Assembly: GCF_025143825.1 (NCBI RefSeq)
Contig: NZ_CP083560.1
Coordinates: 1,116,001 to 1,180,000 of the forward strand
From: Sulfitobacter sp. S223
Lineage (GTDB): Bacteria > Pseudomonadota > Alphaproteobacteria > Rhodobacterales > Rhodobacteraceae
Direction of reading: 5' to 3'
DNA: 64,000 nt
Shown: piece by piece, positions 54,438 through 61,922 of the stretch
How positions within the stretch are numbered: the first letter of the stretch is position 1
Layout: every line of letters begins with the position of its first letter
The notes under the pieces: generated by a model
What the model was told of the DNA's origin: nothing
Seen by the model: only the letters and a program-made list of their open reading frames with translations
Databases searched by the model: none
Position numbers and translations under genes: made by a program

Positions 54438-55354
54438 CACCGATCTTCAAATTCGAGGGGATTTATACCCCGCTTGTTACGCCCCTTTTGCCTGATGGTG
54501 GCTTTAACATGGATGCCTTGGCCGACCAGATCGAACATCTGGTTACGGCAGGCGTGCATGGCCTGATTTCTGGTGGTTCAACCGGAGAGAACTATGCCCA
54601 AACGGTAGAGCAGCGTTTGGAGCTGGCTGAATTCACCAAGCAGCGTCTCAAGGGGCGTTTGCCGTTGATCGTCGGCACGGGCACCATGCGCACGGATGAT
54701 AGTATCGCGTTAGCTACAGGTGCGCGCGAAATGGGGGCAGACGCAATCCTGTTGGGGACGCCGCCCTATGCCGTCCCGACAGAGCGTGAAAATGCCTTGA
54801 ATGCGTTGGCCATTGATCGCGCCGCGAACCTGCCGATCATGTTGTACAACTATCCGGGCCGGATGGGCGTGAATATGGGCGAGGAATTCCTGGACCGCGT
54901 TGGTCGCTCGCGCAATGTCTGTGCGATTAAGGAAAGTTCGGGTGATATCAACCGCGTGCATCTTCTGGCGCGGGATTATCCCCACATCCAGATGTCCTGC
55001 GGTATGGACGATCAGGCGCTTGAGTTTTTCGCTTGGGGCGCGCGGTCATGGGTCTGTGCGGGCAGTAACTTCCTGCCGGAAGAGCACGTCGCGCTGTATC
55101 AAGCCTGCGCGGTAGAAGGCAATTTCGACAAGGGGCGCCGCATCATGTCTGCGATGATGCCGCTGATGCGCGTGCTGGAGCAGGGCGGTAAGTTTGTCGC
55201 CTGTGTCAAACACGGTGTCACCATGGCAGGCATTGATACGGGTGGCATGATGCCCCCGCTCAAGCCCCTCAACAAAGATGACAAACGCGAATTGAGGCAA
55301 GTCGTGCGTGTGCTCAAAGCGACCGTGGCGGCAATTGTGAAGGAGACAGCATAA
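54434..55354 (+). CDS. DapA-family lyase/deaminase
   Basis: A 306-residue TIM-barrel enzyme of the dihydrodipicolinate synthase/N-acetylneuraminate lyase superfamily. Schiff-base Lys166 lies in AIKESSGD and Tyr138 in YNYPGRMG. The substrate loop is GGSTGE (47-52). Such enzymes act on 2-oxo acids by aldol cleavage or dehydration. The neighbours (aldehyde dehydrogenase, FAD oxidase) match the set used for hydroxyproline, where the DapA-like member is pyrroline-4-hydroxy-2-carboxylate deaminase. This reading is inference. A true lysine-pathway DapA is unlikely in a GntR-controlled catabolic operon. Confidence 0.88.
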   Translation: MTPIFKFEGIYTPLVTPLLPDGGFNMDALADQIEHLVTAGVHGLISGGSTGENYAQTVEQRLELAEFTKQRLKGRLPLIVGTGTMRTDDSIALATGAREMGADAILLGTPPYAVPTERENALNALAIDRAANLPIMLYNYPGRMGVNMGEEFLDRVGRSRNVCAIKESSGDINRVHLLARDYPHIQMSCGMDDQALEFFAWGARSWVCAGSNFLPEEHVALYQACAVEGNFDKGRRIMSAMMPLMRVLEQGGKFVACVKHGVTMAGIDTGGMMPPLKPLNKDDKRELRQVVRVLKATVAAIVKETA

Positions 55355-56853
55355 TGGGACTGCTCACTCGGGAAGAATACGGCGCCTTGGCGGCTGAAAT
55401 GACATTTGCCACACAGGCATTCATAGACGGTGGATATCGGCCTGCGGCGTCGGGTCAAACCTTTGCCACGCTGAACCCTGCGACGGGTGCCGAGCTTGCG
55501 CAAGTTGCTGCGTGCGGTTCGGATGATGTGGATTTTGCTGTCTCCAAAGCGCGTGAAGCGTTTGAGGATGGGCGCTGGTCGCGCATACATCCTTCTGCGC
55601 GCAAGGATATTCTCATTCGCTTTGCCAAGCTGCTGACGCGCAATGCGCGCGAACTGGCTGTGATGGAGAGCCTCGACAGTGGAAAGACAATCTATGATTG
55701 CGAGACTGTCGACATTCCAGAAATGATTGACTGCATCAAGTGGCATGCTGAAGCGATTGATAAGATGTATGATCAGGTCGCTCCGGCGTCTGATGACCAT
55801 CTTGCAATGGTGGTGCGTGAACCGATTGGTGTTGTGGGGCTGGTATTGCCGTGGAACTTCCCGTTGTTGATGCTTGCATGGAAAATCGGGCCTGCTTTGG
55901 CGGCTGGCTGTTCAGTGGTTGTGAAGCCGGCAGAAGAAACGTCGCTGACAGCGTTGCGTGTGGCAGAGCTTGCCCATGAGGCGGGGGTGCCGCGTGGTGT
56001 GCTGAATGTGGTTCCGGGTTCCGGACCGGATGTGGGGGAGCCGTTGGGGCGCCATATGGACGTCGATATGGTAAGCTTCACGGGCTCAACCGCGACCGGT
56101 AAACGCTTTCTGGGTTATGCTGGTGAAAGCAACGCCAAAGAGATCGTATTGGAGATGGGCGGCAAGAACCCTTGCATCGTTATGGATGATGCAGAAAACC
56201 TTGACCGTGTTGCGGCGCATATCGTTGCAGGCGCGCTTTGGAATATGGGTGAGAACTGTTCGGCGATCTCTCGTTTGATTGTGCACCGCGATGTGAAGGC
56301 TGACCTGTTGGAGCGCATCGAGGCACATATGCGCGAATGGCCCTTGGGCGATCCGCTGGACCCTGAGGTGCGATTGGGGGCGATGGTTTCAAAGGCGCAT
56401 TTTGAGAAGGTGGCCGGCTATCTGGCTGATGCGCCGTCCGCGCGCGTGGGCGGTGGCACAAAAGACGGCGTTTTTGTCGAGGCGACGGTGGTAGAGGTGC
56501 CGTCAAACACACACCGCATGGCCAGAGAGGAAATTTTTGGCCCCGTGCTGGTTGTGATCGATGTGGCGTCGTTTGATGAAGCTATCACAATCGCAAACGA
56601 TACCGATTATGGCCTCTGCGCCAGCCTGTTCACCGCCAACGCCAAACGCGCAGTGCGCGGGGCACGGATGTTGCGCGCAGGGACGGTCACCGTGAACGCC
56701 TACGGCGAAGGCGATATCAGCACGCCGTTCGGGGGCTACAAGCAATCCGGATTTGGCGGGCGCGATAACGGGGTACATGCCCACGACCAGTATACCCAGC
56801 TTAAAACGATCTGGCTGGACCTGAGCGATGATGCGGATGAGGCAGTTGGCTAA
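55354..56853 (+). CDS. NAD(P)-dependent aldehyde dehydrogenase
   Basis: A 499-residue ALDH-superfamily enzyme with Asn168 in LPWNFP, general base Glu267 in LEMGGKNP and nucleophile Cys302 in GENCSA. The form resembles gamma-glutamyl-gamma-aminobutyraldehyde/2-oxoglutarate-semialdehyde dehydrogenases. In this operon, oxidation of 2-oxoglutarate semialdehyde would fit the DapA-like step. It shares one base with the stop codon of that gene (TAATG). Confidence 0.92.
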   Translation: MGLLTREEYGALAAEMTFATQAFIDGGYRPAASGQTFATLNPATGAELAQVAACGSDDVDFAVSKAREAFEDGRWSRIHPSARKDILIRFAKLLTRNARELAVMESLDSGKTIYDCETVDIPEMIDCIKWHAEAIDKMYDQVAPASDDHLAMVVREPIGVVGLVLPWNFPLLMLAWKIGPALAAGCSVVVKPAEETSLTALRVAELAHEAGVPRGVLNVVPGSGPDVGEPLGRHMDVDMVSFTGSTATGKRFLGYAGESNAKEIVLEMGGKNPCIVMDDAENLDRVAAHIVAGALWNMGENCSAISRLIVHRDVKADLLERIEAHMREWPLGDPLDPEVRLGAMVSKAHFEKVAGYLADAPSARVGGGTKDGVFVEATVVEVPSNTHRMAREEIFGPVLVVIDVASFDEAITIANDTDYGLCASLFTANAKRAVRGARMLRAGTVTVNAYGEGDISTPFGGYKQSGFGGRDNGVHAHDQYTQLKTIWLDLSDDADEAVG

Positions 56854-56857
56854 GACT

Positions 56858-58195
56858 ATGCGCTACACCGCCGCGCGCACGCCTCGCTTTGCTTCACCTG
56901 CTGCGTGGTCTGAAATTCTGGGGCAGGGTGTGCGCTACCCTTCTTTGGAGGAGGAGCGTACCGCCGATGTCGTCATCGTCGGGGCTGGCTTTGCGGGCCT
57001 GTCTGCCGCGCGCCGGTTGCTCCAGCTTGACCCGGCGCTCAATGTCGCTGTTTTGGACGCGCTCGAGATTGCCGAAGGGTCTGCCGGACGCAATTCGGGG
57101 TTCATGATTGATCTACCGCATGATCTGTCTTCGGATAATTACGCTGGCGGCGGGGATGAGTCTGCTTTGATCGCGCTGAACCGAAAGGCCATCGATTTTG
57201 CTTTAGGGGCGGCGCAGGCCTACGGGATTGACCCCGCGTTTGTAGATCCAGCGGGTAAGGTAAACGGCGCCGCATCCCCTACCGCTGACGCGCACAACCG
57301 CAGCTACGCGGCGCATCTTGCGCAACTGGGAGAGGCGTCAGAGCACTTGGATGCCCAAGCCATGCATGCCTTAACGGGAAGCAGGCATTACCTGTCCGGA
57401 CTGTACACGCCAGGAACTCTGATGTTGCAGCCAGCGGGTTATATTCGGGGGCTGGCAGCAGGGCTGGCGCGGGATGATGTAAAGATTTTCGCCCGCAGCG
57501 CGGTCACGGACTTTGAACAAGAGGGGAGCATTTGGCGCGTGCGCACAGCCAAAGGGCAGATTTCAGCGCCGCGCATCATCCTTGCCACGAACGGTCATCT
57601 CGAAAGCTTTGGCTTCGCTAAAGGGCGCCTGATGCAACTGTTCTTATACGCGTCAATGACGCCCGAACTGGATGCCACACAACTGCGCGCCCTTGGGGGT
57701 GAACCGCGTTGGGGGATTACGCCTTCGGATCCGATGGGGACGACGGTGCGTCGGATTGATACGGCACAGGGCGGTCACCGGATCATCACCCGTACCTGTG
57801 CGACCCTTCGACCTGAAATGGAGGCGTCAGCCCGCGACATCGCGCGTGCGACTTCGGTGCAGCGCGCAAAGTTCGATGCGCGCTTTCCGCAGCTTTCGGG
57901 TGCCGCGATGCAGTATGAATGGGCCGGACACTTGTGCCTCAGCCTTAATGGTGTCGCGGTTACCGGTGAAATCGCTCCAAACGTTTTTGCGGCGACTGTG
58001 CAAAACGGATTGGGAACAGCCCGTGGCACGCTAACGGGTATCGCGGCTGCTGAAATGGCGCTGGGCCAGAGCTCTGACATTACGGCCTATTTCAACGCAG
58101 AGGCTGCGCCGCGCAAACTGCCGCCAAAGCCTTTTTCCACATGGGGTGCGAATGCCTATCTGCGCTGGAAAGAGCATCGCGCGCGTGCCGAGTAG
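56858..58195 (+). CDS. FAD-dependent D-amino-acid/amine oxidoreductase
   Basis: A 445-residue oxidoreductase of the DadA/PuuB family. The FAD-binding Rossmann motif is VVIVGAGFAGLSAARRL after a short N-terminal extension, and the substrate domain ends with YEWAGHLCLSLNG and GLGTARGTLTG. It would oxidise an amine, probably a D-amino acid or a cyclic imino acid, and so could be the D-hydroxyproline dehydrogenase-like step of this operon. It starts 4 bases after the aldehyde dehydrogenase stop; in-frame ATGs up to 30 bases earlier overlap that gene and are alternatives. Confidence 0.88.
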   Translation: MRYTAARTPRFASPAAWSEILGQGVRYPSLEEERTADVVIVGAGFAGLSAARRLLQLDPALNVAVLDALEIAEGSAGRNSGFMIDLPHDLSSDNYAGGGDESALIALNRKAIDFALGAAQAYGIDPAFVDPAGKVNGAASPTADAHNRSYAAHLAQLGEASEHLDAQAMHALTGSRHYLSGLYTPGTLMLQPAGYIRGLAAGLARDDVKIFARSAVTDFEQEGSIWRVRTAKGQISAPRIILATNGHLESFGFAKGRLMQLFLYASMTPELDATQLRALGGEPRWGITPSDPMGTTVRRIDTAQGGHRIITRTCATLRPEMEASARDIARATSVQRAKFDARFPQLSGAAMQYEWAGHLCLSLNGVAVTGEIAPNVFAATVQNGLGTARGTLTGIAAAEMALGQSSDITAYFNAEAAPRKLPPKPFSTWGANAYLRWKEHRARAE

Positions 58196-58305
58196 TGGAC
58201 CAGACGGCGGTGCTGGCGTAAAGACGGGTAAATGAACAAGCATCCTTCGACGATGATCCCCGGCCGTGTCGGGAATCCTCCGGATTGAGTAACGGAGCCA
58301 CCCCT

Positions 58306-59247
58306 ATGAGCATCGCCGCCATTGTCATCGGCCGGAACGAGGGCGCACGGCTGATCGCCTGTCTTGATGCGCTGCAAGGCGTGGCTCACGTAATCTACGT
58401 CGATAGTGGCTCAACAGACGGATCGGTGGCTGCTGCGCAAGCGCGCGGTACGCAGGTGGTAAGCCTTGATATGTCCCGCCCGTTTACAGCAGCGCGTGCG
58501 CGCAATTCGGGGCTCGCGGCTTTGCCCGAAGGAACAGAACTTGTACAGTTTCTGGACGGGGACTGTGTAATGCAGGACGGCTGGATTTCTACAGCACAGA
58601 AGTTTTTGTCCAAACACACGGATGTGGCAGTGGTCTGCGGTCGGCGGCGGGAAATGCACCCTGAGGCATCGGTTTATAACAGCTTGATTGATACGGAATG
58701 GAACACGCCTGTAGGGCAAGCCAAGGCATGCGGCGGGGATGCGTTGATGCGCGTGAAGCCGTTGCGGGCCATAGGCGGCTACCGCGAAGACCTGATCGCA
58801 GGGGAAGAGCCGGAGCTTTGCCTGCGTCTGCGTCAGGCTGGCTGGCAGATATGGCGACTGGACGAAGAGATGACAGCGCATGATGCGCAGATCACGAAGC
58901 TGGGTCAGTGGTGGAACCGAAGCAAACGGGCAGGTCACGCATTTGCCGAAGGGGCGCGCTTGCATGGTGCGGCACCTGAACGACACTGGGTAAAAGAAAC
59001 GCGCCGCGCGCTTCTTTGGGGGGCCGTTGGACCAGTTGCCATTGCGGTTCTCACGGCCGCTGTGGGCCCCTTGGGTTTGTTGGCGGCCCTTGCTTATCCC
59101 GCGCAAGTATTGCGTCTCTCGCGGCGTGATGGGCTGGTGCCTGCGTTTTTCAGCGTTCTGGGTAAGTTCGCCGAAGCGCAGGGGGCGCTGGGGTATTACT
59201 GGCGCCGCCTGACCAGTGGTCAAAAGCGGCTGATTGAATACAAATAG
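58306..59247 (+). CDS. Family 2 glycosyltransferase
   Basis: A 313-residue GT-A glycosyltransferase. The opening AAIVIGRNEGARLIACLDAL and the DSGSTDGS loop are standard, DGDC is the DxD-type metal site, and the segment AGEEPELCLRLRQAGW carries the catalytic ED. A hydrophobic stretch near residues 240-275 may anchor it in the inner membrane. Its end abuts the convergent WecG-like gene with no gap. It probably acts in the surface polysaccharide encoded by the following genes. Confidence 0.88.
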   Translation: MSIAAIVIGRNEGARLIACLDALQGVAHVIYVDSGSTDGSVAAAQARGTQVVSLDMSRPFTAARARNSGLAALPEGTELVQFLDGDCVMQDGWISTAQKFLSKHTDVAVVCGRRREMHPEASVYNSLIDTEWNTPVGQAKACGGDALMRVKPLRAIGGYREDLIAGEEPELCLRLRQAGWQIWRLDEEMTAHDAQITKLGQWWNRSKRAGHAFAEGARLHGAAPERHWVKETRRALLWGAVGPVAIAVLTAAVGPLGLLAALAYPAQVLRLSRRDGLVPAFFSVLGKFAEAQGALGYYWRRLTSGQKRLIEYK

Positions 59248-59994
59248 CTATCGTTGCCGAACGGCATTCAGCGCCAATTCGGGCAGAATGGCAAAACATT
59301 TGGCATAGCGCGGGACCATCCGGCGCGGGCTTTGCAGGGCGCGCCAAAGCCATTCCAGCGCAAGCGCGCGCATCATTTTTGGCGCACGCACCTGATGGCC
59401 CGACAAGAAGTCGAGCCCTGCGCCGATGGAAGCAAACCCCACCGAAGGCGCGCAACCGCGCGCGAAGGCCGCGAAAAGCTCTTGTTTGGGGGCGCCAAGC
59501 GCGATGAAGCACAACTTTGCACCAGAGGTATTGAGCATCTCGCAAATTTCGGCGGCTTCGGTACCCTTTGGGTCAAACCCGTAGGCTGGTGCATGGGTCA
59601 AAACGATGTTCAGCCCGGGAATGCGTGCTTGCAGCGCTGCTTTTGCGCCGCAGAGTGCCGCGTCGGAACTGCCAACCAGCGCCACGGGCACATTCATTTC
59701 GGCAGCAAGGCTGCTGAGCGGTACCACCAGATCAGAGCCCGGCATCAGCTCCAAAGGCTGTTTGGCCAACTGTGACAGCCAGACCACAGGACGCCCGTCC
59801 GCAACAACGAAATCCTGCGCGTTGTAAGCTTCGGCGAAGGCTGAATCGACGGGCAGTTTGGTCAGGTGATCAAGGTTGAGCGTGGCCAGTGCGAATCCGT
59901 TTCCCGCTGCCAATTTTCCGCGAACGGCCTGAAACAATGCGGCTCGGGTAGGGACATTAACCTCAACAGCAGAACGACCTGCGCCAAACTTCAA
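59248..59994 (-). CDS. WecG/TagA/CpsF-family glycosyltransferase
   Basis: A 248-residue family 26 glycosyltransferase. Family marks are TLNLDHLTKLP near residue 40, the catalytic-loop DGRPVVWLSQL, and ALGAPKQE and GAGLDFLSG toward the C-terminus. WecG/TagA enzymes add N-acetylmannosamine-type sugars to polyprenyl-linked intermediates at the cytoplasmic face, so it is consistent with lipid-linked surface polysaccharide synthesis. It ends one base past the convergent glycosyltransferase gene and faces the polymerase-like gene divergently, with 197 bases between. Confidence 0.9.
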   Translation of the reverse strand: MKFGAGRSAVEVNVPTRAALFQAVRGKLAAGNGFALATLNLDHLTKLPVDSAFAEAYNAQDFVVADGRPVVWLSQLAKQPLELMPGSDLVVPLSSLAAEMNVPVALVGSSDAALCGAKAALQARIPGLNIVLTHAPAYGFDPKGTEAAEICEMLNTSGAKLCFIALGAPKQELFAAFARGCAPSVGFASIGAGLDFLSGHQVRAPKMMRALALEWLWRALQSPRRMVPRYAKCFAILPELALNAVRQR

Positions 59995-60191
59995 GGGGCA
60001 CCTGTGTAGGGTTGCCGCAATCCGTCGGGGTATTGGTTAACAGGTAGTCCCAAAATATCTTTCCGTCTGAGTGGTTTACTGGTTTCGACCGGGATGGCTG
60101 AACTTATCAGACCATAAACTAGCTTGATGACACGGGGCTGCCTAGAGTGTATTTGCAACGCCCATATCCAAACGCCCTGCCAAGGAACATG

Positions 60192-61649
60192 ATGCCAAAC
60201 GTAATCGCATATCTGATGCTGCTAGTCTGGCCAGTCGTCTGCCTTATGCTGTTCCGGACGCAAAAGGTCGAGCGGGCAATTATCTGGTCGATCCTTGGCG
60301 GCTATTTGCTCTTGCCTCCGCTGGCGGAATTCAATCTGCCGCTTGTTCCGGCCATGGACAAAATCTCGATACCGAACCTGAGCGTGCTGGCCATTCTGGT
60401 TCTGGCAACCGAACATAAAATGCGTCTTTTACCCGAAGGCCGGTTGCCGCGGGTTTTAATGGCGCTTTTTATCTTTGGCGCGATCCCGACAGTGCTGACA
60501 AACCGCGAGCCGATCCTGTTCGAAGTACTAAGTGACGCCGACCCGATCCTGTTTCTGGTGGATGCCTTGCCAGGCCAGTCGATCCGCGACATCGGCTCTG
60601 TCCTGATCGGGCAGGTGCTGACGATTGTGCCGTTTGTGGTGGCACGGCAGTTTCTCAGCTCTGATACCGGTTTAAGGGAAATTCTGCTGGCGCTTATGCT
60701 CGGGGCTATTGCCTATTCGGTGCCGTCGATGATTGAAATCCGGTTCTCTCCGCAGATGAACGTTTGGGTTTACGGGTTTTTCCAGCACAGTTTTGAACAG
60801 ACCATACGTGCAGGGGGCTACCGGCCAATCGTGTTTCTGCCGCACGGCTTGTGGCTTGCTGTTTTTGTCTGCACGGGCGCGATGGCAGCGGCTGCTCTGG
60901 CGCGCACCAAGCCAAAGATAGAGCGATGGAAAGCGGTGCTGTGGACTGTCTATCTGGTCCTGTTCCTGTTGGCCTGTAAAAGTGCGGCCTCGATCGCATA
61001 TGGTTTGCTTCTGGTGCCATTTATCTATTTTGCACCGCGTCGCTGGCTTATCTGGCTGTCCGTCGTCTTTGCTTTGGTGGCAGTGACCTATCCGATGCTA
61101 CGCAATATTGGCGCCATTCCCACCGACGCGATTGTCGCCAAAGTGGCAGAATTCAATCCGGATCGTGCGCAATCGCTTGGCTACCGTTTCAACAATGAGA
61201 CCCAATTGCTTGCCCGGGCCGCTGAAAAACCGGCATTCGGCTGGAGCGGCTGGGGCCGTAGCCTTGTGCGCGATAGTGAAAATGGTGAGATTCTGACCAT
61301 CCCTGACGGTCGCTGGATTATTGTCTTCGGAAGCTTTGGCTGGTTGGGCTATATCGCAGAATTCGGGCTGCTTGCCTTGCCTTTGCTGTTGCTTGGAGCT
61401 TACGCTTTACGCCACCGGCAGGCGGTGCTTTCACCCTATATCGGCGCGGTCGCGCTGGTGTTGGGGATCACCTTGATGGACATGTTGCTGAACGCAACGC
61501 TGACGTCTTTCACATGGCTTACGGCGGGGGCGGTCTTGGGGTATGTTGAACGTCTTAATCCAAGGCAGGTCACAAAGCCGCGCCATGCGCTGCGCAGAAC
61601 GCCCGTGATGTCGCGCAACCCAATCCGTTCACGGCGCAGCCTGCTTTAG
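60192..61649 (+). CDS. O-antigen ligase/polymerase-like membrane protein
   Basis: A 485-residue protein with roughly eleven membrane helices and a large loop between later helices that contains GYRFNNETQLLARAAEKPAFGWSGWGR, the region that in O-antigen ligases and Wzy polymerases holds catalytic residues and a GWG-type motif. A basic tail (HALRRTPVMSRNPIRSRRS) closes the protein. The role is likely polymerisation or transfer of a surface polysaccharide. ATG at 60192 follows AAGGA; an ATG three bases earlier and a GTG at 60147 are alternatives. Confidence 0.82.
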   Translation: MPNVIAYLMLLVWPVVCLMLFRTQKVERAIIWSILGGYLLLPPLAEFNLPLVPAMDKISIPNLSVLAILVLATEHKMRLLPEGRLPRVLMALFIFGAIPTVLTNREPILFEVLSDADPILFLVDALPGQSIRDIGSVLIGQVLTIVPFVVARQFLSSDTGLREILLALMLGAIAYSVPSMIEIRFSPQMNVWVYGFFQHSFEQTIRAGGYRPIVFLPHGLWLAVFVCTGAMAAAALARTKPKIERWKAVLWTVYLVLFLLACKSAASIAYGLLLVPFIYFAPRRWLIWLSVVFALVAVTYPMLRNIGAIPTDAIVAKVAEFNPDRAQSLGYRFNNETQLLARAAEKPAFGWSGWGRSLVRDSENGEILTIPDGRWIIVFGSFGWLGYIAEFGLLALPLLLLGAYALRHRQAVLSPYIGAVALVLGITLMDMLLNATLTSFTWLTAGAVLGYVERLNPRQVTKPRHALRRTPVMSRNPIRSRRSLL

Positions 61650-61922
61650 CCCGGTTTTTTGCATGAGCCGTTTCCAAGAATGTCGCGCAATAGGTTTCGA
61701 TTGTTTCCAAATTAGAACTAATCAGCATTTTTCGGTGGGGAGTTCCTATGCTACTCTCCCCTTTGAGGACGGCTTGAAAATCGACTAAATGCCATGAAAT
61801 TAACAACATCGAATTGTAGTAGCACATTTGGGCAGATGAAACTGTCCGTAAGAGTGGTCCGGTTTTTAATAAAATTACTCAGAGTCTCTCTGTGTAACGT
61901 GCGGCCCAAAAGGTGAGACTGT

